A DNA stretch of 64,000 nt from Frankiales bacterium (GTDB taxonomy: Bacteria; Actinomycetota; Actinomycetes; JAFAQI01). Under the pieces are notes generated by a model. It worked only from the letters and a program-made list of their open reading frames with translations. It had not been told where the DNA came from and did no database searches. The position numbers were made by a program, and so were the translations under genes. Shown piece by piece: positions 1-7,961 of this stretch. Every line of letters starts with the position of its first letter. Position 1 is the first letter of the stretch. Location of the stretch: positions 129,705 through 193,704 of the forward strand of contig JAICXJ010000001.1 of NCBI GenBank assembly GCA_025980465.1, in the 5' to 3' direction.

Positions 1-1302
1 CAGCTCGCGGAGCCGGATCATTGCGTACCGCCGGCGACCCATCGCGTGGAACTTGCGGAGGTAGCGGTACAGCGACTCGAGCTTGATCATCGGGTCGAGA
101 GTGTGCGCCGCCCAGTACCCGAGCCGCTCGACGCTGACGCCGTCTTTCGTCGGAGCCTCGTACAGCTCGGGGAAGGCCGCGAATGACAGCGAGACCCGCC
201 GGGCGCCGCGCTGCTGCGCCCACTCGATCATGTCGAACGCCAGCCGCTCGTCGACACCGTTCGGCGCGCCGGCGGCACGCCACGGCAGGTCCTGGGAGAT
301 CTCCCGGCCCCGGTCGGCGGTCGCGAAGCGTTGGAATGCCACGACCTTGCCGTCTCGGTTGAACGCGACCGCGATCAACGTGCCGGCGTGCTGGTTGTCG
401 AGCAACCCGTCGAGGATCATCGAGAACCCGCGGTTCTTGTTGCGCTTGCTCCGCGCGACGAGTGATCGCAGGTTGGCATACAAGTCCGGTGGAAGCTCGG
501 TCTCGTCGTAGATCCGGGTGGTGAGACCGCAGTTGTGGGTCCGCTGCACCGCCTGGCGCAGGTTGCGGAACGCCCGCCCGGTCAGCGTGAAGTTGTTGAC
601 GTCGATCACGACGTCCCGACCGATCGGCACCGCCCGCAGGCCACGCTGCTGGCGCCACCATTGCGACCAGTCCTCGCCGGCGCCGAGTACGCCGATTCGC
701 CAGCCGTTGGCGTTGGCGGTGTCGATGAAGGCCTTTGCGGCCAGCGGCTGAGAGTCGGGCGCGCCGAGCGGGTCACCTGAGATCACGGCGACACCGAACG
801 TCACCCGATACGCGACGGCGGCATGCCCGTCGGGGGAGAAGATGTAGGACTTGTCGAGGCGCTGCGCGAACGGCGCCAGCGTGTCGTTCGGTGTCGAGTC
901 GATCAGCGCGTGGATCCGCTGCCGTTGTGCAGCGTTGCCGGGCTTTGCCGGCGGTGCCCAGAGTGCGGCCAGCGCAGCCGCGACCAACACGACCTGCTCC
1001 AGGCCGACGTGATGGCGGTCCACCGAAACCCGGGCGAGCACCAGCAGCGCTGCTGCGACCAGCAGGTGACGCGCCAATGGCGGGCGGCCCAGCGCGATTC
1101 CCCGGCCGATCACGGCGATGGCCAGGCCTTCGGCAAGGAGCTGGTGGCTCGGGCTGCGGCTGCCGAGCAGGGCCATCAGCAAGCCGATTGCCGCGATGAC
1201 GATGCCGACCCAGCTGACCTGCTCCGGGTACGCCGGAGCGGTGCGCAGGTCGGGATCAGTCAGCCGCACCGGCTGCTGCGTCGGATCAGGGCCCCCGGTC
1301 AC
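1..1302 (-). CDS. MprF-like lysyl-phosphatidylglycerol synthase-domain membrane protein (3' end off window)
   Basis: The frame is open from a GTG at 1302 to the left edge (434 codons, no stop), so the C-terminus is missing. A strong Shine-Dalgarno (GGGAGGA) sits about 6 nt before the GTG. Four hydrophobic segments lie near residues 31-48, 53-69, 73-88 and 92-107. They are followed by a soluble domain resembling the C-terminal GNAT-fold domain of MprF/LysX-type aminoacyl-phosphatidylglycerol synthases (DUF2156). Recognisable pieces are a stretch reading RSKRNKNRGFSMILDGLLDN, then FQRFATADRGREISQDLPWR, and a late SFAAFPELYE. Family members transfer an amino acid from aminoacyl-tRNA to membrane lipid or act as related acyltransferases. 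With only about four helices it lacks the long flippase part of classical MprF. Function is inferred from domain resemblance; the lipid and amino acid are unknown. Confidence 0.8.
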   Translation of the reverse strand, partial: MTGGPDPTQQPVRLTDPDLRTAPAYPEQVSWVGIVIAAIGLLMALLGSRSPSHQLLAEGLAIAVIGRGIALGRPPLARHLLVAAALLVLARVSVDRHHVGLEQVVLVAAALAALWAPPAKPGNAAQRQRIHALIDSTPNDTLAPFAQRLDKSYIFSPDGHAAVAYRVTFGVAVISGDPLGAPDSQPLAAKAFIDTANANGWRIGVLGAGEDWSQWWRQQRGLRAVPIGRDVVIDVNNFTLTGRAFRNLRQAVQRTHNCGLTTRIYDETELPPDLYANLRSLVARSKRNKNRGFSMILDGLLDNQHAGTLIAVAFNRDGKVVAFQRFATADRGREISQDLPWRAAGAPNGVDERLAFDMIEWAQQRGARRVSLSFAAFPELYEAPTKDGVSVERLGYWAAHTLDPMIKLESLYRYLRKFHAMGRRRYAMIRLREL

Positions 1303-1409
1303 CGTCGTCCTCCCGGAAATTGTCGTCGTGGCGATTTTAGTCCGTGTGTGCGACAGATACGGTGCGTAGCGAGCTTCCCGGACGGGTCAACTTTGAGGAG
1401 CACCTGGCG

Positions 1410-1712
1410 ATGATCCTGATCACCGCGCGCGGAAGGGTGCACGCTGCGCAGCGCGAGGCGGCTCTCGCCGCGGCTGCTGAGATGTGCACGGCAAGCGAGG
1501 CGGAGGACGGCTGCCTGGAGTACAGCTACTGGATCTCCGGTGACGACGAGCTGACGATGATGATCTTCGAGCGGTGGGACAACGAGGAATCGCTGACCGC
1601 CCACATCTCGACGCCCCACATGGCGACGTTCATCGGCGCGATCACCGCGGCCCTCGACGGCGGGATGGATGCCGTCAAGCACCAGGTCTCGTCGTCCGGC
1701 CCGCTCTTCTAG
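1410..1712 (+). CDS. Antibiotic biosynthesis monooxygenase (ABM)-domain protein
   Basis: A 100-residue protein beginning MILITARGRV. ABM-fold features are seen: an early strand, an Ala-rich helix, the EDGCLEYSYWIS strand and the IFERWDNEESLTAHISTPHM block typical of YgiN/ABM dimeric alpha-beta barrels. I prefer the ATG at 1410, with GAGGAG about 9 nt upstream, over an upstream ATG at 1344 because homologous sequence starts with MILI. Family members are cofactor-free quinol or polyketide monooxygenases or heme-related enzymes, and many have unknown substrates. The gene stands alone between two minus-strand genes. Confidence 0.75.
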   Translation: MILITARGRVHAAQREAALAAAAEMCTASEAEDGCLEYSYWISGDDELTMMIFERWDNEESLTAHISTPHMATFIGAITAALDGGMDAVKHQVSSSGPLF

Positions 1713-1725
1713 GTAGCAGCCGACC

Positions 1726-3177
1726 CTAGATCGTCGGCAGCCAGTTGCCGTGGAAGCCCTGCGGCACCCGGGCCGGGAGCCGGATCTCGGCGACCGTCTC
1801 GAGCGTTGCGGCGTCGAGGAGCACCAGATCACTGCGCGCGTCCGCGCGCCGGTAGACGTAGCCCATGAGGACCCCGTCGTCTTCCGCGGTTGATGCATGA
1901 CGTGGCACCATCACGAACTCACTGGCCTGGCTGCCGCTGCCGAGGTCGTGGTCGGTGACCGTGCCGGCGATCAGATCATGCTTGATGACCCGGCTCTCAT
2001 CAGCCTGGGTGCCCACGCCGACCGAGTAGCCGTACCGGTGTCGCCGACCGGTGAGCCGTTCGTCGATGCGGGGAAACTCCTGCCCGCGACTGTCGATCCG
2101 CTCCTCGAGCACCTTCCCGGCGCTGCGGTCGATCGTCCAGCGATCCAGGGTGGGCGGTCCCTCGTTGGGGCCTTGAACGTCGGTGGCGAAGCACTTCGGG
2201 TGGCGGACCACGTCGAGGATGATCTGCTCGCCGTCCTCATAGGCGTTGAGCGGGTGGAAGACGTAGCACGGCTCGACGTCATACCAGCGAACGTCGCCGG
2301 TGCCGCCGGTGCGGGGCAGCACTCCGACACGAGCCGGATAGTCGGGGTCCCATCGGTACGGAAAGCTCGCTGCGGAGTACGAGGCGCCGCCGCCGCTGCT
2401 GCGGGCCATCGCTGCCGACAGTGCTTCCGGGATTCGCCGCTTGCCGATAATCGGTCGCATTGTGGCCTTCGCGGGCACTCGCAACGGCCACGGCATCGCG
2501 CGCAGTGCAGCGTCGATGTTGAAGGTCACGGGCAGGTCGTAGATCACGACGTAGTTCTCGGTGAGTGAGAAGTCGTGGATCATCGGCGCGCCGTTGACCT
2601 CGATGTCGACGCGGCGTCGGACGCGGCCATCGGTGGCCACGACCGAGTACTCCACCTTGTTGCCCCAACCCCAGTAGTAGGACAGCGCGTGCAACTCGCC
2701 GGTGGCCGGGTCACGATGCGGATGGGCGGTGTAGCCGCCGCGTAGGGTGCCGCCGAAGTCACATGGTCCGACCGTGTCGAGCTCGTCGGTGAGCTCGTAG
2801 GGTCGCGGGCCTGCCTCGATCAAGGCGAGGGTCCTGCCGGCATGGCCGATCACGTTCGTGTTGGCCGAGAGATCGAACCGGGCATGGACCGGGCCGGGGC
2901 GCGGTCGCTCGCCGAGAGCCGCCGCCACCTCGCCGGAACGCACGTAGCGGTTGCGGTACCACTGCGCCATTCCGGCCGAGAGGCGTACGCCATGGACCAT
3001 CCCATCGCCGAGGAACCAGTGGTAGGTGGCCGGATCGGCGGGGCGGATCGGGTTCGGCCCGATCCGCAGGTAACGACCGTCGAGGTAGTCCGGAATCGAG
3101 CCGGTGACCGTGAGCTCGGTACAGGTGAGCTCCTCTTGCACTGGCCCGAGGTTGTCCGCGAGGTAGTTGTTCGACAT
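1726..3177 (-). CDS. Carotenoid-cleavage / lignostilbene-type dioxygenase
   Basis: A 483-residue protein of the carotenoid oxygenase (RPE65/CCD) family. Members use a four-histidine non-heme iron centre to split a conjugated C=C bond of carotenoids, apocarotenoids or stilbenes. All four expected histidine contexts are present: TAHPH near residue 150, MIHDFSLTENY near 200, FHPLNAYED near 310, and the C-terminal GFHGNWLP. The early YLRIGPNP and HWFLGDGMVHG motifs are also typical. The start ATG has an AGGGGCG Shine-Dalgarno. It is divergent from a TetR gene across a 56-bp gap carrying a repeated palindromic motif, so control by that TetR is likely. The substrate cannot be decided from sequence. 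Confidence 0.92.
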   Translation of the reverse strand: MSNNYLADNLGPVQEELTCTELTVTGSIPDYLDGRYLRIGPNPIRPADPATYHWFLGDGMVHGVRLSAGMAQWYRNRYVRSGEVAAALGERPRPGPVHARFDLSANTNVIGHAGRTLALIEAGPRPYELTDELDTVGPCDFGGTLRGGYTAHPHRDPATGELHALSYYWGWGNKVEYSVVATDGRVRRRVDIEVNGAPMIHDFSLTENYVVIYDLPVTFNIDAALRAMPWPLRVPAKATMRPIIGKRRIPEALSAAMARSSGGGASYSAASFPYRWDPDYPARVGVLPRTGGTGDVRWYDVEPCYVFHPLNAYEDGEQIILDVVRHPKCFATDVQGPNEGPPTLDRWTIDRSAGKVLEERIDSRGQEFPRIDERLTGRRHRYGYSVGVGTQADESRVIKHDLIAGTVTDHDLGSGSQASEFVMVPRHASTAEDDGVLMGYVYRRADARSDLVLLDAATLETVAEIRLPARVPQGFHGNWLPTI

Positions 3178-3192
3178 GGCGGCGCCCCTATC

Positions 3193-3229
3193 ACAACAGC
3201 GTTATGGAATAGGAATAACACCGTTATGA
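3193..3229. promoter_or_regulatory. Putative TetR operator (tandem copies, divergon)
   Basis: Two copies of a motif reading AACANCGTTATG start 22 bp apart, two helical turns, between the divergent oxygenase and TetR genes. The second copy contains a perfect ATAAC-N3-GTTAT inverted repeat (3215-3227); the first keeps most of it. It lies 4 bp before the TetR ATG, so a repressor bound here would cover both promoters. Auto-regulation by the adjacent TetR is inferred. Confidence 0.6.
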
Positions 3230-3233
3230 CAAA

Positions 3234-3836
3234 ATGGCAAGGGTGAGCCCGCGCACCTCCGAGCCTGCCGTCCGGGAACGGCTGCTCGAGACCGCCGCGG
3301 AGCTGATCACCGAGGAGGGGCCGGCCGCACTGTCGACCCGGCGCCTGGCCCAGGAGGTCGGCACGTCGACGATGGCGGTCTACACGCACTTCGGTGGGCT
3401 CCCACAGTTGGTGCGGGCGGTGGTCAGCGAGGGCTTCGCCCGGCTGGCTGAGCACCTGGCGGCCGTGCCTATGACCGATGACCCGCTCGCCGACCTGGCT
3501 GAGCTCGGGGTGGCGTACCGCGCCAATGCCCACGACAACCCGCACCTGTACGCCGTGATGTTCGGCAGCGCGTCCCTCGGCGGATATCGGCTGACCCGTG
3601 ACGAACTGGCCGAGGGCCGTTACACCTTTGACATGCTCGTCGCCGGTACGCAACGGGTCATGGATGCGGGCATCTGGAAGGCCGGCGACGCCGAGGCGGT
3701 CGCCGGCCAGCTCTGGTGCTCGCTTCACGGGTTCGTGATGCTCGAGCTAGCGGGCTATTACGACGGCGAGCCCGACGCCGAGGGCCGGGTGCTCTTGCCG
3801 ATGATGGCGAACCTCGCGAGCGCGCTATCCGGCTGA
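3234..3836 (+). CDS. TetR/AcrR-family regulator with WHG-type C-terminal domain
   Basis: A 200-residue protein. Residues 10-55 form the TetR helix-turn-helix, seen as AAELITEEGPAALSTRRLAQ followed by VGTSTMAVYTHFGG. The C-terminal half contains the WCSLHGFVMLELAGYY block that defines the WHG ligand-binding subfamily. The ATG lies immediately after a palindromic operator, leaving no room for a Shine-Dalgarno, so translation may be leaderless. The divergent carotenoid oxygenase is the obvious target. The inducer is unknown. Confidence 0.9.
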   Translation: MARVSPRTSEPAVRERLLETAAELITEEGPAALSTRRLAQEVGTSTMAVYTHFGGLPQLVRAVVSEGFARLAEHLAAVPMTDDPLADLAELGVAYRANAHDNPHLYAVMFGSASLGGYRLTRDELAEGRYTFDMLVAGTQRVMDAGIWKAGDAEAVAGQLWCSLHGFVMLELAGYYDGEPDAEGRVLLPMMANLASALSG

Positions 3837-4571
3837 GCGTCGGCGGCGGGCGAGGACGGCGTCGATAAGGGCGCGCACCTCTTTCTCTGCCTTGTCGTGA
3901 GTGACGCCGAGGTCGGTCAGCAACTTCGTTGCCGGGTCGTCGCCGTTGCGCAGCATGCCGAGCAACAAATGCTCGGTGCCGATGTAGTTGTGCTCGAGGC
4001 GCAGCGCTTCACGAAGTGAGAGCTCGAGGGTCTTCTTTGTCTCGCGGCTGAAGTTCACACCGCGCACTGCCCGCCGCCGCCCCGGCGGCATCGATGCCCG
4101 GGCTGCGGCCTCGATCGAGGCGACCGAGACGCCGATCGCCTCGATCGCCTTGGCTGCGATCCCATCCGGGTCGCCGACCACGCCGAGTAGGAGGTGGGTG
4201 TTCGTGACGTGTGTGCTGCCGCTCTCGGCGGCGCACTTCTTCGCGTCCTGGACGGTATGGCGGGCGCGCGGAGTGAATCGCGACAACCGACCGCCCGCCG
4301 GGAAGTCAGCGTCCTGAGATTCCTTCGGTACGAACCGCTTCTGGACCGCCTGCTTGGTCACTCCCATGTGGGCGCCGATATCGGTCCACGACGCACCTTC
4401 CGCGCGTGCGGCGTCGACGAAGTGGCCGATCAGGTGGTCGGCCATCTCGCCGAGATGGGAGGCCACCTCGACCGCATGGGACAGGTAGTGAAGCGCATCG
4501 GCCTCGTGGTCGGGGTGCTGCGTCCGCACCTGGGCGATCAGGTCGTCGAGCTTGACGGGATAGTCGGCCAT
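3825..4571 (-). CDS. HTH plus Clp N-terminal (ClpR) domain protein
   Basis: A 248-residue protein whose last codons overlap the end of the TetR gene tail-to-tail by 12 bp. The N-terminal 85 residues include a helix-turn-helix-like segment (SWTDIGAHMGVTKQAVQKRF). Residues about 95-245 carry paired Clp_N repeats, seen as RARHTVQDAKKCAAESGSTH followed by VTNTHLLLGVVG, and later LRLEHNYIGTEHLLLGMLRN. There is no AAA+ ATPase module, so it is not a Clp chaperone. Proteins of this build are found in actinobacteria, where the Clp_N domain may sense or present proteolysis substrates. Two copies of a 17-bp inverted repeat just upstream suggest autoregulation. Exact role not established. Confidence 0.8.
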   Translation of the reverse strand: MADYPVKLDDLIAQVRTQHPDHEADALHYLSHAVEVASHLGEMADHLIGHFVDAARAEGASWTDIGAHMGVTKQAVQKRFVPKESQDADFPAGGRLSRFTPRARHTVQDAKKCAAESGSTHVTNTHLLLGVVGDPDGIAAKAIEAIGVSVASIEAAARASMPPGRRRAVRGVNFSRETKKTLELSLREALRLEHNYIGTEHLLLGMLRNGDDPATKLLTDLGVTHDKAEKEVRALIDAVLARRRRSAG

Positions 4572-4573
4572 TC

Positions 4574-4619
4574 GTCAACCCTAGGTTGACGTACCCCTAG
4601 GTGTCAACCCTGAGTTGAC
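4574..4619. promoter_or_regulatory. Paired 17-bp inverted-repeat operator
   Basis: Two near-identical palindromes with arms GTCAAC and GTTGAC and a 5-nt centre (CCTAG, CCTGA) lie at 4574-4590 and 4603-4619, starting 29 bp apart. The first begins 3 bp upstream of the Clp_N/HTH gene's start. Their position and symmetry fit a dimeric repressor, possibly the neighbouring HTH protein itself (inference). Confidence 0.65.
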
Positions 4620-4655
4620 GCTGTCGCCAGGGCGCAGTACGACGGTGCCATCGCC

Positions 4656-5138
4656 TCACGCCAGCGGGTCGATCCGCTCCAATCGAGCGGTGAACGCGGT
4701 GTGGTAACGCCACATGAGGTGCTCGCCGTCGAGCCAGCGCAGGATCTCCATACCGGGCAGCCCTTGTGGCCGCAGGACGAGGACGCCGTCCTCGAAGCTG
4801 GCCGCAACCCTGATCGGGGTGGTGTAGTCGGTTGCCGCGACGTCGTTGACGCCGTTGTCGTAGCTGCCGTCGGCGTACATGTCGTGGATGATTCCGGCTG
4901 CGGTCACGACCACCCGGTTGCCGGCCTGCTCGATCCGTTCGACGTGGCCCCAGATCGGATGGCCCTGGTCGAGGCGCTCACCGTCGGCCTCGGCGTCAAG
5001 GAGCCGCCAGGTCCCGCGGAGGTCGGGCAGGCCGGGCCGGATCGGGTCCGTGCAGGCTGCCAGGATCGGAGGTGGCATCTCGGTGCCGTACCCGCCGGCG
5101 GGCGTGTAGGCCTTGGGGATTGCGGTTGCCGAGGTCAT
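4656..5138 (-). CDS. Conserved hypothetical protein, lipocalin-like size
   Basis: A 160-residue cytosolic protein with no signal peptide or membrane segment. The middle shows alternating strand-like patterns (LRGTWRLLDAEADGE, VVVTAAGIIHDMYADGSYD, TTPIRVAASFEDGVLVLRPQ) suggestive of a small beta-barrel. I do not recognise a named family. It is divergent from the TetR gene at 5204 with a short shared promoter region, so it may belong to that TetR's regulon together with the dehalogenase. Confidence 0.6.
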   Translation of the reverse strand: MTSATAIPKAYTPAGGYGTEMPPPILAACTDPIRPGLPDLRGTWRLLDAEADGERLDQGHPIWGHVERIEQAGNRVVVTAAGIIHDMYADGSYDNGVNDVAATDYTTPIRVAASFEDGVLVLRPQGLPGMEILRWLDGEHLMWRYHTAFTARLERIDPLA

Positions 5139-5156
5139 GATGACTGCGACTGTAAG

Positions 5157-5180
5157 AAACTGTCATGTATAGTGTCAATA
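5157..5180. promoter_or_regulatory. Divergent promoter region with motif shared with the sulfatase divergon
   Basis: The segment fits TGTCRTNNNTAGTGTCAATA at 5161-5180, and the same consensus recurs at 18285-18304 between the divergent sulfatase operons. It contains a TATAGT hexamer (5168-5173) usable as a -10 for the TetR gene and, on the other strand, TTGACA (5178-5173) usable as a -35 for the hypothetical gene. A protein bound here would block both. Assignment to the adjacent TetR is inference. Confidence 0.45.
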
Positions 5181-5203
5181 ACTTCGCGCCGGACGGGAGT
5201 GCC

Positions 5204-5803
5204 GTGACGCTGGATCCCACCGATCTCGACGGCCGCCGGGCGCGGCGCGGTCGCAACCGCGAAGCGGTCGTTGACGCCTTGCTGGCGTTCTTCCACGAGG
5301 GCGAGCTCAACCCGTCGGTCGCCGCCGTTGCCGAGCGTTCCGGGGTCTCGCTTCGGTCGGTCTTCCGCTACTTCGACGACCTCGACGAGATGGGCCGGAT
5401 CGCGATCCAGCGTCACACCGAGAACATCCGGCACCTGTTCGACCTGCCCGACCTCGGGCAAGGCAGCCGGAGCAAGCGGATCAACGACCTGGTCGAGCAT
5501 CGGGTCGAGCTGTACGACGCGGTCGCGCCGGTTGCTCGTGCCAGCATGTTGCGGGCGCCGTTCCAGCCGGTGATCGCCGAGGGTCTGTCGCGCCGGCGCG
5601 CTTATCTGCGGGACCAGATCGATCGGCAGTTCGCCCCGGAGCTCGACACTCTGCCGATGGCAGGGCGGTTCGCGGTCGCCGCCGCGGCGGACGTGCTGAC
5701 CTCGTTCGAGTCGCTCGAGGTGTTGCGGGTCGACCGGAACCTTTCGACCGCCAAGTGCGTGTCGGTGTTGACCGACGCGCTTGACCGGCTGCTTCCCGGC
5801 TGA
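5204..5803 (+). CDS. TetR/AcrR-family transcriptional regulator
   Basis: A 199-residue regulator. The N-terminal HTH reads VVDALLAFFHEGELNPSVAA then VAERSGVSLRSVFRYFDDLD. I choose GTG 5204, preceded by GACGGGAG at a good distance; an ATG at 5165 would place the first codons inside the promoter motif and has no Shine-Dalgarno. It is 26 bp upstream of the haloalkane dehalogenase and in the same direction, so the two are probably co-transcribed. The ligand may be a substrate or product of the dehalogenase (inference). Confidence 0.85.
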   Translation: MTLDPTDLDGRRARRGRNREAVVDALLAFFHEGELNPSVAAVAERSGVSLRSVFRYFDDLDEMGRIAIQRHTENIRHLFDLPDLGQGSRSKRINDLVEHRVELYDAVAPVARASMLRAPFQPVIAEGLSRRRAYLRDQIDRQFAPELDTLPMAGRFAVAAAADVLTSFESLEVLRVDRNLSTAKCVSVLTDALDRLLPG

Positions 5804-5829
5804 GCTGTCCAGACCTGAGGAGATCGCTG

Positions 5830-6738
5830 ATGAAATCGCTGCGCACGCCCGACGACCGGTTTGCCGACCTGCCGGGGTACTCGTTCGAGCCGCACTATGC
5901 CGAGGTCGCCGACGGCACCGGCGGCACATTGCGGATGCACTACCTCGACGAGGGACCGGCAGACGGCGCGATCGTCGTACTCATGCATGGTGAGCCGTCG
6001 TGGTGCTACCTGTACCGCAAGATGATCCCGGTGCTCGTCGATCGTGGTTACCGCTGCATCGCGCCGGACTTGGTCGGTTTTGGCCGTTCCGACAAGCCGG
6101 CCGAGCGGACCGACTATTCCTATGCCGCCCATGTCGAGTGGGTCCGGTCGCTGCTCATCGACCACATCGGGGTGAGTGACGCGACGTTGTTCGGCCAGGA
6201 CTGGGGCGGGTTGATCGGGCTTCGGGTGGTCGCCGAGAACCCCGACCACTTCGCTCGCATCGTGGTCGGCAACACCGGTCTGCCGACCGGCGACGCGAAG
6301 ATCACCGACGCATTCCTGTCCTGGCAGCGTTTCTCGCAGGAGACGCCGGACTTCAACGTCGGCGCCATCGTCTCGATGGCCGTCAAGACTGCGATGCCGG
6401 AGGAGGTCGTCGCCGCCTATAACGCGCCGTTCCCGGACGACTCTTTCAAGGCGGCGGCGCGGGCGTTCCCGCTCCTCGTGCCGACCTCGCCCGACGATCC
6501 GGCGTCGGAGGCGAACCGCGCGGCCTGGAAGACGTTCGAGTCCTGGGACAAGCCGATGCTCACCTGCTTCTCCGACGGCGATCCGATAACCGCCGGCGGC
6601 GAGCGGGTCTTCCAGCAGAGTGTGCCGGGTGCGAAGGGTCAGCCGCACGCGACAATCGAAGGCGCCGGTCACTTCCTGCAGGAAGACAAGGGGCCGGAGA
6701 TCGCCGGCATCGTCGCCGACTTCATCGCCGCGACCTGA
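5830..6738 (+). CDS. Haloalkane dehalogenase, HLD-I (DhlA/DhmA-like)
   Basis: A 302-residue alpha/beta-hydrolase, the usual length for haloalkane dehalogenases, which hydrolyse a C-halogen bond to alcohol plus halide in the cytosol. Visible elements are the oxyanion segment HGEPSW (53-58) and the nucleophile elbow GQDWGG with Asp124 followed by the halide-binding Trp125. A cap-domain Trp in FLSWQRFSQE sits where HLD-I enzymes carry the second halide ligand, and an acid in SDGDPIT and the C-terminal GAGHFLQED histidine complete the set. AGGAG lies 5-9 nt before ATG 5830. Haloacetate dehalogenases and epoxide hydrolases share the fold, but the Asp-Trp pair and cap Trp favour the dehalogenase. 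Substrate not known. Confidence 0.88.
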   Translation: MKSLRTPDDRFADLPGYSFEPHYAEVADGTGGTLRMHYLDEGPADGAIVVLMHGEPSWCYLYRKMIPVLVDRGYRCIAPDLVGFGRSDKPAERTDYSYAAHVEWVRSLLIDHIGVSDATLFGQDWGGLIGLRVVAENPDHFARIVVGNTGLPTGDAKITDAFLSWQRFSQETPDFNVGAIVSMAVKTAMPEEVVAAYNAPFPDDSFKAAARAFPLLVPTSPDDPASEANRAAWKTFESWDKPMLTCFSDGDPITAGGERVFQQSVPGAKGQPHATIEGAGHFLQEDKGPEIAGIVADFIAAT

Positions 6739-6801
6739 CAGCGGCGAGTTCGAGGTGCTCGAGGGCGACGGGTCAGCCAGCCGGACGGGCGCGATCGACG
6801 G

Positions 6802-7188
6802 CTACGACGACGCGTAGAGACCTCGGCGTCCAGCCGGATCGCGTTGGGCGCAGGTGATGCAGGTGCGGGCGACCGGTCGGGCTTCCAGCCGGCTCTCGGC
6901 AATCGTCGCGCCGCACGTCTCGCAGATCTCATACCGTCCGTCGTCGAGCCGCCGCAGCGCGCGCTCCACGTCGGCGAGGTGGTCGGTCGCCTGGCTGATC
7001 AAGGCCGCCGTCTTGGACCGTTCGTAGGCGATCGTGGCGCCTTCCGGATCGTGCTCGTCGTCCGTTGCCACATCGCTGGCGGCCGCGACGACCCCGGCGA
7101 ACTCCGCCCTCAGCTCGGCTCGGCGACGCTCGATCTCGTCCCGCTCGGCGAGGAGTCGTCGCCGTACCTGCACGAGGTCGAGGACCAT
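6802..7188 (-). CDS. DksA/TraR-type C4 zinc-finger protein
   Basis: A 128-residue protein. A long N-terminal helical region rich in Arg/Glu (RRRLLAERDEIERRRAELRA) is followed by ALRRLDDGRYEICETCGATI and a second Cys pair (CITCA), giving a four-cysteine zinc ribbon as in DksA/TraR. Actinobacterial homologues may bind in the RNA-polymerase secondary channel, but the DksA acidic tip is not evident. ATG 7188 has GCGGAG immediately upstream. It stands alone and converges with the dehalogenase gene. Confidence 0.85.
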   Translation of the reverse strand: MVLDLVQVRRRLLAERDEIERRRAELRAEFAGVVAAASDVATDDEHDPEGATIAYERSKTAALISQATDHLADVERALRRLDDGRYEICETCGATIAESRLEARPVARTCITCAQRDPAGRRGLYASS

Positions 7189-7232
7189 CTCCGCAGGCTA
7201 CGTCCTCGGTAGATCACGGCCGTTCCGCGGCA

Positions 7233-7961
7233 TCAGGCGGTGGCGACCAGCTCGACGAAGTCGCCGAACTGCGGCTTGAGCAAGGTCACGTACTGGTCGT
7301 CGGTCGACGAGACCGCCGCTGCTGCCTCGCGGACGGTGTCGGCGGACGCCGAGGGCAGCAGCCACCAGCGAGCCTCGGCCCACGGCCTGCCATCACCGAT
7401 CACCACGCCTTCGACGTCGAAGATCGCCAGCGGTACCGCGCCGTCGATCGCGAGTGCCGGCGTACCGGGGTCAGTGACCACCTGCAGGACGAGGTGCGAC
7501 TTCGCGGCGTCCGCGACGTCGAGCACTGCGCGGTTGATCGAGTCCGGCTGAGGGAACGTGGCGGCGCAGATCGTCGAAGCCATGCCGGCGTCCTTGTGAA
7601 TGTGTGCGTCCTGGAACTCCGGCGTCGCGTTCATCTCCGCAAGCGCGTTGCGATACGGGTACTTGACCACTGCGACGCGGTCCCAACGCGGTGACGCGCC
7701 CACCGGCTGGTCGACGACGATCGCCACGATGGCGAGAGAGCCACCGATCTTCGCGATCGGCTCGATCGGACTGTAGAGGTTGTCGGCTTCCCAGCCGCTG
7801 AGGTCGGACTCGCGGCCGTCGGGATAGTCGGCCTTCTCGCGGTAGTGCATCAGGTTGAGCGCCCACATCGGCTCGTCACGCGACGCGTCGGCCCAGGTGG
7901 CGATGTAGTCGAGGTCCATCGTTCCGTAGCGCGGCTGGGGTCGGTGTGCCATCTCGGTCAT
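7233..7961 (-). CDS. Hypothetical protein, last gene of the sulfatase/transporter operon
   Basis: A 242-residue cytosolic protein with no recognised catalytic motif. The block MWALNLMHYREKADYPDGRE followed by a strand-rich IGGSLAIVAIVVDQP segment resembles DUF1330/dimeric alpha-beta-barrel proteins, possibly two such units. I treat that as a weak guess. The ATG overlaps the stop of the sulfatase/DJ-1 gene (ATGA at 7961-7958), indicating translational coupling and a shared role. Confidence 0.6.
   Translation of the reverse strand: MTEMAHRPQPRYGTMDLDYIATWADASRDEPMWALNLMHYREKADYPDGRESDLSGWEADNLYSPIEPIAKIGGSLAIVAIVVDQPVGASPRWDRVAVVKYPYRNALAEMNATPEFQDAHIHKDAGMASTICAATFPQPDSINRAVLDVADAAKSHLVLQVVTDPGTPALAIDGAVPLAIFDVEGVVIGDGRPWAEARWWLLPSASADTVREAAAAVSSTDDQYVTLLKPQFGDFVELVATA

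Noticed and set aside
83-1413. Plus-strand open frames at the left edge
   Set aside because: They are Arg/Pro/Ala-rich antisense shadows. The minus strand is open throughout and carries recognisable MprF-like motifs with a strong Shine-Dalgarno.
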